DNA of 64,000 nt, from contig KB298496.1 in assembly GCA_000328365.1 (NCBI GenBank), positions 132,866 to 196,865 of the forward strand, written 5' to 3'. Of the stretch, positions 32,764 through 46,100 are shown one piece after another. Each line of letters begins with the position of its first letter. The first letter of the stretch is position 1. Source of the stretch: Capitella teleta. Lineage: Eukaryota; Annelida; Polychaeta; Capitellidae. The position numbers were made by a program, and so were the translations under genes. The notes under the pieces were generated by a model. That model did not search any database. It had not been told where the DNA came from and worked only from the letters and a program-made list of their open reading frames with translations.

Positions 32764-35700
32764 TACATTCAAACAAATAATGTCAACCTTCTTTGATGCA
32801 GTAGGAAGTTCGGCAACTCGTCTCCGTATGTATGTGTAAACTTAAAATTCAATTGTTCATTGCCAAAATATATTATGGCAGCGCCTGATTCCCAAACAAT
32901 CCGAGGGTTACAAGGAGTTATTAAAGGTGAGATATGTAGGCATATAATCTATCACATAAAATGATAGCTAATCTAATCTGCCTCATTTCTCAATTTAGCA
33001 GGGCAAACAGTTCGGTTAAAATCATAACGCACCAACTATAAATGAGTTGAGCCCTGGGCATGAACTCAGTATCTTAAATGATATACCCAACTGGGAAGCA
33101 CGTACAATACACAACGCCTCTGGCGTTTATTCCCCTCTGGCGTTTCGGCTGATAATCTGTCGATTGCCTGTCTGATATGTGATGCATAATAATGATGTAG
33201 GCGATTGAATGTCTCAAGTTGCAATGAATCGCTTATGCTAAATCGAGACAAAGACGTAATTCAACATCAAACAAAATGTTTTCAGCCTCATTGTCCTTCA
33301 TACACATGTAGGTCATGAGGATGAATAGAGGCCGCATTATCACCGAGTACATTATTTTATAGAGGGATCGAAATGTGTACTTGTACCGCTAGTATAACTA
33401 TAATAATTATTACTATAGTAGAAATGCTGACTTAATTAAAACACAAATTTCATATTCAAACCTAACAATTTGACATGCAAATTCCGATTGACTGAATAAT
33501 ATCCTTTTGGCAAAACCAACGATGCAGCTACATGTATATGTCGAGCACGAACTACGCAGTTTTTGCTTCACTATTTAACAACCTCAATAAAATCCTTCGT
33601 ACATACAACACCCATTAGTCACTCAACAAACACTACAGATTATGAACCACCATTGAACCAGTGCTGAATTTATACAATCCTCTATACGATATTTCTACTT
33701 GTTTTTTTATTTTTATTTTTATTATTATTATTAATTAATTTTTTATTATTTTTTTTTTTTTGGTTCTCTTTATATTTGTTCTCTTTTGTACCTCAGATCT
33801 GCTCATAAGTGTAAATCTGATATCACAATGCATTGTTTGTATTATGTAATATGAATATCAATTATTCGTGTTCTCATTACGGGCTTTTGACAACTCTATC
33901 AGAACGACAGACCCCTGTGACGTAATCATGATGATATCGATATAACATATCAGCACCATTACATTTAGTGTGCTGATATACCATACAGTCTATATCAAAC
34001 AGTACCTCTCCCCCAGGGTAAGTTAAAATAAAAATTCTCCTGATCAAAACAGGGAATTAATAAAGAAGGAGGTATATTTGTACGTTGTTTAGCGCATTAT
34101 GCATGAAAGGCATTTTATAGTGCGTCGAAATGAACACACGGAAGGAATTGAGAGGAACAAATATTGCACGAGGCACACATCACCGTCTCTTGTAGGTAAT
34201 CACACGAGAAATCAATCTTATGTAATACTCTATTTGTCGTCAAAATTGAAACCTGCTGAATTATGACTTACTTGTAATGGCTTAATTCATGAAATAATTA
34301 TGTTGCATCATTTCTGAAATATTGCATTATGAATGGGATGAAGGCGGGTGGAGCGCATGAATGTATAGTAAGAAACGATCGAGGACAAATCGAGAGTTAA
34401 AAGTGTAGATCGATACCTGAGAACCCGGCCACTAGGCTAATAGCGGGGGGTGGGGCGGCAGCGTCGCTCATTGGAACCCTGGCATCGCCATATTGGATAC
34501 TTTGACGTTTTTTGCTGCATGATGTCCGATCAAAATTAAAGTATGTATCTGAAATATTGCACAAACTGCCTATATTTATTTTGATTAGATAGTGTCATAT
34601 TGAAATATTTTTAATTAGTTATAGAAATATTGTTACAAATTCAATAACCATGATAAGTATTGCCACATCTTTTAATTGCATAATCACATCTCACTTTGAT
34701 CATGCTCAAATTATAGCGCGATAAAAGCACCTGTATCAGATCAATTTCTTTCTTCGGGTTTTTATTTCGGCATTAGAATGAGTCACATGTGTAATTCCAG
34801 GAAATGGCAGAAATCGGCAATCGTAATAAATCGGAGGCATGCTTTAAACATCAACGATGTGCTGCAAATGCTGTATGCAAGCTTCTGTGGACAGACTGTT
34901 TACATTGAAAGCACATAGGCAGCGTAGTTGGATTATAAGGATTATCCCATGAATTGAAGGCGACATTTATAAGGAGGGATCATAGCTTGGATGGGCTTGG
35001 CTTTCGAGGTGAGATCTAATGACAGGAGTGCGTTGAGTTCTAAAGGGACACTATTTGGAGCGAATATATACTTTGTGGAGAAAGAGCCGAAAATAAGCCA
35101 CGTTCGATTGTCTTTTTCACGTTTTGTGAGCAAACATTTGCCTTTGATTGATTGATGATTGATTGATTCTTGAGTAGAACGACCATCCCGGTTAGTTCCT
35201 TTGATAGTCACCAGAAGGATTTACTCTTTAAGCTGTAAATATTTGTATAATTCTGTGAGGCATAGGTCACAAGTTCAACTACACCTTGATTCACTTCACA
35301 TGTTGGATCAATCGCGTACGATTGATTACAATATAAGAAATATAACATATTTCTCACGAGATCATTTCGTATTATTATTGGTTGTTAATGCATAATTGTA
35401 TTAGTTTATCACTGCATTGCAGTTGACCTATACATATGTAATACTATAAAAGGCATCTACCCAACACTATGCTCCAAACCTCATGAACCCTGGACGTCTA
35501 GTTGAAATATTATGCTACCTCCGCGGAAATCGATCGGTTCTTTGTGAGGTGGAATTAATTTCACAACCTGTTCTATTGACAGTGGAGATTACACCTGGAA
35601 TAAGATTTCATCCATGAAAGCTTTTCATGTGTTTGCGGTTGAAGATCGTATTTACAGAGACGGAAGACGGCCAGAACGATCGGTAAGAAGCTTCTGTGGT

Positions 35701-37133
35701 AGCGAAAATAATATAGACCATTCACCTAGCCTATAATTGATCTGTGGTTGTTATATCATTTGCATTTGTGATTGTTGTGGAAGTATGTCACTGAAATATG
35801 AGATCTGGTTGGATTAGCTGTTATTACTAAAGTATTACGTGATTGGTTTGAATGATTAGTTGTGCGAAGAGTCAGTGCTGTTGTTTCGACTTGATTATAC
35901 ATCAACAAAGTATCTCTTACGTTTTTGTCGAGTGAGTTCAGAATTTGATTATCGTCACACAAACAGTATAATTTATATTGGTAAGTAATATTGTGTACTA
36001 CCTATATACCATAGCAGCAACCTTATCGGGAGTGAGGTCTCAATTTATCACACCAAGTACCTAGTAAAATTCTGCGGTTTTTTTTTGGTGTGGTAATGAC
36101 AACAGAACAACCTCATACACTCGCGCATGCATGTTTTTCCACAGCTCTCACAAAAAAAAAAAGCTACTCGAATGTCACTGATAAGTAGCGGCTCGAGATC
36201 TGAATCATGCATCGAGTGATTTGACGTAAAGCAACGCCCTATCCGTCAAGGTGAATGCTGTTGTGTTTAAGCTAGGGCTCCGGGAAGTTCATGTCAATAT
36301 GGTTTATTGGTTTGATCATGACCAGCAACGGATCCAGTGCAAGACGAAATCAATGCAAGTCATTCATCAGCGCTGAGATCACTTCATTGTGGTACGCTGT
36401 TGCTTGCCGAGTGCCCCCTTCGGACGCACCTGGCGACGCACGGTAAACAAGAAGGGTGCGAGAGCAATACCATTGCATGTATATGCAATAAACTTCAATT
36501 CAGGCTCCTGTCGGTGTAATCGGAATTTCTGCTTTTTTTCAATGAGGCACCTCTTCGCTGGATCAATACACCCATTCTATTCTTCTTTATAAAGACTTCA
36601 TTGATTATTTTGCACTAGTGTTAATGCTTCATTTCTCCACGTCATCAATCATTATCTGATGAATTCAATTGAGCATTCTGTGATCCATACTCATTGCTTT
36701 GTGTGGGCGCATTGGTGGAGGAAAGAGGGCTTCCCATGGGCAATGTTAGGCCATGGTTATACTGATTGGGGTATATATAATTATGTGCACAAACCCTAGA
36801 ATTCATGTGCTGTATACACTTGCCAGCTAGGAATGTCACTTATCAGACAGAGACACAGGGATGTGATGGCATGCAATCCGGTCTGTTCTCTCATTCCACA
36901 GCGTGATATGGTGATTCGATGGCCAACCACGAATTTTTAAGAGCCGGAAGTAAACACTTTTTGAGACCTCGCGAATGAGAATACAACTAACTGATTTCTA
37001 CACTCATCATGACTATGGCTTCTATTTTCACTTAACAGATATCCTGCATACTACAAGAGAGTGCTCCATGTTGTCGCCATGGTTACAAAGTTGCACGCAG
37101 AGTTCCTTTCACTTTAGTGGACTAATATAGAAG
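32764..37133. other. Long gene-free interval
   Basis: No gene supported in 4.4 kb. It includes a T-rich tract (33700-33765), a 10-bp inverted repeat (33947-33956 with 33970-33979), a short GATT-rich patch near 35145-35170 and several A+T-rich stretches. Confidence 0.45.
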
Positions 37134-40100
37134 ATGACAGTGCCGAATTCGATGGTCCTCAGGGATGATACCCGACAACGGCAGAGCTTTTCAGCAGCTG
37201 GGGACCAGCTGCGGAAAATATGTCGGCGGTACAGAGTAGATCCTCAGCTGCAGAATGAAATCGATTTATTTGTGGAGAAGAAGAAGCAACTGACGATGTG
37301 TGAAACAGGTATGTGGATGTGAGTTAATTTAAAGATCAAGGGTGGAAATATTGGATTGCTGGCCGGTTAGTTTTGATGAGGGGACAACGCATAACTGCTA
37401 CTGAGCCACGAATGTCTGAGGGCTGGAAGTACTGTACGCATTATTTGCCAAAAAAGTACAGCGATATAATTAAGGTATTATTTGAGGTAATATTGTATGA
37501 TTATTGGAGATTCAAGACTGAATAGTGAATACCAACTCCGGAAGGGCAAAACTACCATGACACTTCCTTTCATAATCAGTGATAATTAATAATTTCTCAC
37601 GATTCCTGCGAAAATTGATGAAAATGAAAAGCGATCAGCTCCCGCTATACGTTAAAATAGGATTTCCTAGTCTGTTATTAGCCTATTAGTGCTATGTTAT
37701 ATACACCTGCAAAGACGTACATATCAGACCCAGAATCACTCTTTCCTCTCGCATCAAATGATCAAAGGTCGATGTTGCTATCAGTCTATCACATCCCATA
37801 ATTCATGATGTAACAAAGCCGTTTTCTACTACATCTATATACATACGTTCTCAGTTTGATAGTCCCGCCTGACGTCCGTCGATCAAAGTAAAACTCCTCC
37901 GTGCGTCAGTTATTACATTAGTTCGTTGCTGAAAACTTATATTGCCTCTCGCGTGAGAATTCCTCTAGTTACTCAGCAACTGAGAACAATTTATGTCTTT
38001 GTTTAATTAAAGCCTTGTAGCAATAATGTAGAATTTACGAGGTAAATCAGGTCTATGTACAGCATACTGCATGTGGTACTATTAACACGCAATGGCGCAG
38101 TGGTAGGGTAGCACACAGCATGATGCATTGCATAGTGTCGAATCATCGTGGTACCTGGTTGGACGAAGATGATATCGCCATCTCCTGAGTAGTAGCTCCG
38201 TTGTTAATTCTTGTGATCATAGCTCCCTGAGGGGCTATAGCCAGGGAAATTATGGGCAGCGTGTCAACGAATTCTATGAATCGCATGATTGATATATATA
38301 AAACTGATACTGTCTTAATTTAACATATAAAGTGAATTTAACTATATTATGAATACTCCGGTTCATCAGTGTATGTCGCCCTTCGCCTCATAGATGCTTC
38401 GATTAGTTTTATTAAACTCTTCGTGTGAAGTAATAAGGTGCGCATTTGTACATCAAGATGGCACCAATGGAAGCTCTGTCGACCCCTGAACCCAGACTTC
38501 TGCTCACTCGCCGGCTCTGTCGCGAGAGGATGTCCTGCCTGCTAATTTCTGAAACGATACCCTGGGAATTAGGACGGATCAAACCCAAGAATTGGAAATG
38601 AAAGAATTAGAAAATATGCGTTATTTTTTATATATATATTTTTTTTGCTAACCACCATTTTTTCACCGTTTCCAATCGATCCCCACAATAACTCAATCGT
38701 CTTAATTGCAATAATGTACGAAGTTAGTAGTATTTGTTTCTGAAGCTTGATGTCGAGTGTCCTTTCCTAGATGTTCTCAAGCACCAAAACACACGGCGTA
38801 ACAATAACAAACATAATAGGTAATTTAATTCAATCCACGGAGACCCGATCAACGAGCGTATGCAAGTAAAAGAACATCTATCGGATTACACGACGGCGGC
38901 ACCACATCTGGAAACGGTGCAATCTCGCGCAAACGAAACAGCATACGGATCCATATCTTCCCCTCTCCCCTCCCCCACACCCAACACTTCTGCGGCCAAA
39001 GTTTAAAATCTCAACTTTGCAATTTCAAGTATTATTCTCTGAGACATTCACGGTTGTTCGATTTAATAGGATTCCTCTGTGCTCGGATTATAATAAATCT
39101 TGCGAAGTGAACGAAGCAGTACCGATCCATTAGTTTCAACTGTGATCCTTCGTGTCTGAGAGGAAACCAATGAATGTGAGTGATGTCACTGCAATGAAGG
39201 TCTTCTCTGCGTTCTTGGACCTACGCACGACGAACCAATAGCACGCGATTTACAACCAACTTGATGTCTACTGAAGTGGTCGCCAAGAAAGTCGGTCGAC
39301 ATATTTTATGCTATTTGCTGCGTTGGATAACGCTGGTTTAGACGACGCATTGGATACTTGGCTTATTGGTCGAAGGATGAGGGCGCCACACGATGCAGGG
39401 AAGAGACCAGGGACGAGAGAGGCTCAGAGGAGGGAGAGGATGATCGTGATCCCGATGATCAGTGACTCGGATTCTGGTACAGAACGCGAACGTAAGTCGA
39501 TGGATTCAACTTGAAGTCGTCGAGTTTGTTTGTTGTGTATTATGTGTGTGCGTTTAAATGGCACATTATTGATTGACTGATCAAGTGTTTTGTATGTGGA
39601 TAAACGTATCGTAATGTATGATTTTCGGTTTGAACATCCTCTTTAAAATACAAGTGTTTCTGATCATTACAAACCAGAACCAAACACATGTTCTTCACTT
39701 GAATTCGTTCGATTGCCGAATCGAAATAATTGCTGCCTCAACTACCGCGCTTCTTATTATAATTATGGTTTAGGACTATAGTAGAGCTATAGGCAGTGAC
39801 TGAAGCTGGATACATTGCTCATAAACCACCCTGTATTGAATTTATATCCGTAGAATGATTATGCATCGAGTTACATGATCAGCGTGTCAACAGCTGAGAA
39901 GGCATATCAAAAATTGAAATAATCGAAGTCCTCATAGCTTCTGCAACATAATATTGACCTGTGTTCTAATATTGCCTCAAATTCGGCAAATGAAGCATTC
40001 CACTGCAATGCTGGCCATTTCGCTTGTATTGCTTTGGAAGTTACTAAACCAACGTTTCTGGTATTCGTTACTTCCGTTACCATGGCAAACGGCAATAAAT

Positions 40101-43100
40101 ATTGCTTACGAGACAAATGGATGTTTTGGTTGATTAATCTTTGCTTTTTGAAGTAAATTAAGCGACATATATCCGAATTTTATCCTCAGGTTCCCGGGCG
40201 CCATTGCTGCAACAATTACTATCAGTCTTATAGCATAGTATCTAATTCAATGGTAGTATCCCATAATGCATCGCCCCCTCACGCGTAAGTGAAAGTGTGA
40301 GGGTGAGGGTTTATGCACATGCGCAATTGATTTTCGATAAAGCCTATACAGTTTCAACAGGTCGAACATACCACACAAGGTATTCCAGAGCCACAAACAA
40401 CCCCGCCTAATCAGGCAGAAAAAAAAGCCAAAGAATCCCAAGACAAACATACACCTCCGATTTGCCAGCCTTTCCTGTTGTAGCCAGACGTGATCGATTA
40501 AGGGAGAGCTTGAGACAGACTGAAATCAAATAAAACAGTTGCATTAATTGCTTCAAGGGAGTTCTTCAGGGCGGGTTTTGTTGTTGAATGTTTTGACACA
40601 AAGTGCTGTGAAGACTTCTTCGCGTTGACAGTTTCGGCTTGGAATCAATCGTCAACTGCGGCAATGTCAGCTCGGATTACAATGCACACTTATGGAATTC
40701 ACATAATATGGACACAAACGATTGCTTGGAGAGAATTTGGGTCATATTCCGAGCAACAGGCATACGAATACTGCATACGGAGGGCTCTGCTTATAACAGA
40801 GTTGTTCTGTTGTTCTAAAGGATTTGAAATTGAAATTGAGGCCGTTGATGTTTGAATTGGCTTTTGACTTGGATAGAGCCTCGCTAAGCCGTTTGGCCTT
40901 GTTTAAATGAATGTGAGGTTACGATGGACCCTGGTGAGGTTTTTATGTTATGTTTTTATTGTTTTCTGTTTAACTTATTTGTTTCTCTGTCTACAGCCGA
41001 CGAAACTGCGTGGAGAGATGCCATCAAGAGACAGCTGGAGGATGAACTGGACAGGAGAGTCCGTGAAGCTCTGGAGACCCCACCATCACCACCTGCGGAG
41101 GAGAGTCTTGGGGGAGAAGAGGACGACACACCTCCTCGGAGGGACCGAAATCGCCGCGCAACCGTGAATTTAACAAAAAAGGAGAAGGAGTTTCTACAGA
41201 CCTCCACATGGAAAACTCTGCAAGCAAAACGACGGATTCGAAAATTGCTTGCTCCTCAAACTAATTACGAGTACTTAAGTGATGACGATCACCAGCCGCC
41301 GCAGCTGCCAAACATCCACAGGGGTAGCAACAACCAGCTGCCAGAGTCAGAACATCAAAAGAACTTCCATGGAATAATTGGTCTTTACAAAACGCCGAAT
41401 GAAGTCAAATCGAAAAGTTATTATGCCAAACTTTCTGAAAAGGCCCTGGCAAATTTTGGTGATCTCACGGACACTGAGAAACACGAGTTCTTCTACGCTT
41501 TCACCCGCGCTGGATTTAAGGATTGCCTGGGGTTCGGAGAACTGGCAGATGGCTCAAGGATCGAGGAGTCGAAAAGGGGCAAGTACAAAGACAAGTACGG
41601 CATCATTCGAGATGAACACGGCCCGTTCTGGCCGCCTGACTACGGACCTCTTCACCCCGCGCAGGAACACAAAAGGCGAAAGGAACCGGCGGCCGAACCA
41701 CTACTTCCCCGATGCTTACCAGGTACGAAAAATAGTTCTTGGTTATTCAAGTTATCAGCTCTAATGAGCCATTTTAATTGTATGAGGAGATACATTTATT
41801 GTTTATAAATATTTTACACATTGAATTGATTGATACAGGGGAGAATAATTTTATGTATATATTTATTTAGGTCAATATTTATGTTAGTTCAAGTTGCCTC
41901 GTTGAATACAGTTATCTACATCACATACAAGTGAATCCAACGCACCTAGCTACCTCGAGGAGCGATTTCCCCTCGCGAGCTGCGCGTGAACAACATCAAA
42001 ATAAACTTACGTGCCAGGAGCAAAGTGTGTCCGCTATGGCGATCGTGCCTTTAATTCGCCTACACTTTGGGGCAGACTGCCATCCAATATGCGTGACTCT
42101 ATTTTATCCAATGATGATTTTAAAAGAAAACTGAAAACTTTTTTTATTTACCTCACAGCTTTTTGTGATGCGCCATAGAAGCGCCCTATCAATTTTTGTA
42201 ACATAATAAAATAATAAATAATAAAATAATAATAATTATTATGATTAATTTATAGCTAATCCCTGGCCAGACTACAGTGGGTTTAGACTGACATGAACTC
42301 GATCACCGTATCACGAAGCATTTCCCAACCGACGAAGTTAATCGTATAAGTATAAATAGATCTCAAATCAATCCTTCCGTATTATTATGTGAATAAGACG
42401 TGCTCAGATACAATTCATTTTTTTCAATTGATGAAGCCAATACAATCCTTTTTTTTTATTTTCTACAAAGAATTTGGAGATATTCTAAAATGTTTTTATT
42501 ATTATTCTAATGCAGGCGGTAACACGTCTACAGGTTTCATTTATACACCGTAATGATTGCATAAAATGTATTGTATTACTAACAGATTGATATCGAAAAT
42601 TGGAGATTCTTTACAAATGTAATGGTGCCGTAATCTGCATTTGAAATTGAAATCATGAGAGCCACTATAGGCCTATAAAAAAACTGCATGAATGTGCTGC
42701 AGATCCTTCGCCATATACAGCAGTCAATCCTTAGGACATATCACCTTTCACATGGATATACATGTATCACAAAACAGCCATTCTAATCGAATCCCAATCC
42801 ACTAGCCATTGACTTCTCTACAAACAATACTTTGTAAACTTTTGATGCGACGCCGGTCTGATTCCACGAAAGGCGCGAGATTTCAATCCGAGCTTCGCGT
42901 ATATTTACATCCCGCGACGTTCGCAGCTGCCTGCATATTCCATATACATAATAACAGAAGGACACAGGTGAAAGGAAAATAGTTCAGCAGTAAATCTAAA
43001 ACCCAGATCGGTAGTTGTGGCCCCTCCAAAAATTGCCAGAATCTGTATGGATGGTGTTATCTTTGGCGAATTATTTGCGTGAAAATTGTGAGGTAACCCA

Positions 43101-46100
43101 TTTGAGTAAGATAGAATAAGCGTGGACTCGTCACGTGCCTTGTACCCTGTGGCTGATCCACGGGCGATCAGGATCAGACCTAGAAGAGGGCCATGCAATG
43201 TGCCACACGGAATCCTCTTCCTTCAATTGATATGCTGTTGTCACTTCAGATAGGAGAATGGCTTCAGATAGGAGGTCATGTTCACCTATTCATTAAAAGA
43301 TTAAAATTCAACTAAGTCTTGCCATTGCATACGTATTGTAAATGACGTTATGATTCATGGAATCCCTGGATAGATAGTGACTATTTCACACTACATTTTA
43401 CTCCATCGAGTTTTCTCTATTGCCTGCAACATTCAGGCGACAGCATATGCACCGGTCCGTGGGGCTCACTTGGTTCAAATCAGAATCATAACGCACTTGG
43501 TTCAAATCTGAATCATAACGCACTTGCTTCATTGCAACGTTCAAGAGTAAAACACTATAATCACTAAATCACTGTATCGATCAGGTGTTAATCGATATTG
43601 TTTCATGTTTAGACAGACCACGGGTGCATTACTTCAAAGTAAGACTTTTCACTCTATTTAATTGCATGCATACACTTGAAATAAGACCACCCGATGGATT
43701 GATACGCACTTGAATATTGCATTTGCACAGTGATAGTCAGTTTGGTCAGTTTAGACTTTTGGGCAAAATGATTGGCCTTGACCGGGTGTTCATCCGAAAC
43801 AGCACTGTCGTCAAAATCAATGTGTAGATTTGTAAGAAAAGCAAAACGAAGCAAGACAAATGATAAGCAGTGAAACTCAAAAACTCAAATACGAATACAG
43901 ATCGATAATCGAGTTCGTAACAACAGCCACATTGCTAGTTATATAGCCTTGGGTTGTTGAATAAGGGGCTAATGATCGCTATTATGCGCCATTGTACTGC
44001 CAAACACACTCAACAATGAGAGAAGCGTGAGTGCGATTGATTTAAGACATTCATTCTTCAGGAACGTATTAGACCCAAATAGTTACACTGTGAAGCTGAT
44101 TTCCAAGAACCGACACGCATGACAACGCCAGCATTGACGGTTGTTACCTGGTGAATATCATCCTCATGATTAGATATCACAAGAAGTAGAAGAAGACATG
44201 AACAGGGGGCTGGAGCAGGCAGCCAAAGATCACATCCACAAGCAGTGTATTCGACTGAGGAGGAGACCCGGGTGTCACCAGACGTCAGTTCGACTTCACA
44301 TTGCTCACCTGTACCTCCGACGGGCCACCTTCAACCCCCCGCCGCGAAATGGCACCGAGGCACCAGAAATTACCAACACTGGCGTCAAATCACCATGATT
44401 AATCAGGGTGATAGATTCCTATTGAACTTTGAAACCGCGTGTATGCTTTAATTGACTTTTAATGGAGTTGTAAAAGTGCTTTACCTGCGACTGTGGGATT
44501 GTTTATATCAGAATTAATGGAGCACATTGCGTGCTAGAAGTTCGTTATTGCTCGCTCTCTCTGCATTGGGATACAATCAAGACGATTCGTTCAGTCGTGG
44601 CATGACGGGTTCTCTTGCTATTGCACCCATGTTCTACAATGCTGCTGAACGCAGTTGCCATATTCGGTACTCGCAACAACTCTCGGAGTTTATACGCAGA
44701 TACAAAACCCGGCCTTCGGATATCAAATTCTGGCCGTATGGTCCGTACTGGCCTCCTGACTGGGATAAGTGCGTGCTTCCCACTCCTGACCATCGACGCT
44801 CTTCTCCCGATTACCCCGAGGTGTTGAATGAGCAAATAGGTAGGTCAAGGAGGCTTTGATCCTCATTATCAAAAACCTAAGCAATAACTCTCCTATATGG
44901 TATTTCCCCTGGCGAGTATTAGCGAGGTGCCCGCGGAGAAGTAATGTAATGAGTCTAGTCGTTTGAAGGGGTAAGGAGATGCCATTTTATGTTTTGGTGT
45001 TGAAACAATTGGCTTCCGTGCAGATTAAAGTAGTGTATCAAACTGCATGATTTATATTCACCTTCCATTGCAAGGTAGGTTTGGTGCAATTTTAATTCAA
45101 ATCCAAGGTCAAAGTGCGAATTCTCAATTGGGCAGTACATAGGCAATACTTACAAGGGGTCGCTTGAGATTCACTTAACACACTGAATACACCTACTCAA
45201 AGATAGTATTCTGTGAAACCATGCATATATAATTATTTTGTTGTTTGCATAGCATTTTGGATACGGCTTCAGTATAGTACGTATATGCTTATACGCAGGA
45301 TAACTGAATGAGCTATCTTACACTAATTCAGCATTTACTCAACTACCCTCGGTATCATATTCTCAAATTCTGAAAATGAAATCTCAAGCTAAATCACAAA
45401 GAAATCACTATAATATTATTGATATTCCTATATATTAAGAATGCGTAGTAATAAATCACATATTATGTGTCAAGTTAATGAAGAGAAATAATGTTTGGGA
45501 ACTGTATAATGAGTTCCGCAATTACCTACGGGCAATTAACCAAGTGACGTTGGCTTTTCCGATTGAACTTTTCGCCATATTTTCTTTCGATCGATTTTTA
45601 TTGTCATGAGGGTGAGCAAGCAATTATGAAGAACCCTTTCCAGTAGGTTTTTCCGTCTTAGAAATACAAGGACAACATTGCGTCCCCTTTAAGTGTCTTC
45701 CTGAATGCACTTGCATTTTCATCTGTCGATTAACGCTAAACTTTTAAAATGTTGATTCCTTTGTTTTCTCCTGATATCCCAATTACATAAATCAGAAACT
45801 ATATAAGACTTTTTAATAACATCTGAGAGTTTGAGAGATCTAGTTTCAGTTGTTGACCGGGTTATTAATTAGAAAAATCGACCCGATGAAGGTCCATTTT
45901 TCCCTCTCCAAAAAGGCTTGCGTTTTTTATTCTTGCTTTGCTAATCACAGAAACACAACGAAAGTGTATTGATCATCATTCACCCCACGCGGCTCTCAAA
46001 GGTGCGTAGAAAAACACAAATTCCCCTGTGATGTTTAGCACTGCACACCCAGCTTATGTCTGGCGAATGAAAACAACATCTAATCAATACTAACTTATGA

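Noticed and set aside
33066-33251. Minus-strand 61-codon frame with reasonable composition
   Set aside because: Contains a short internal repeat (CCTCTGGCGTTT twice), no flanking exons and no recognised family.
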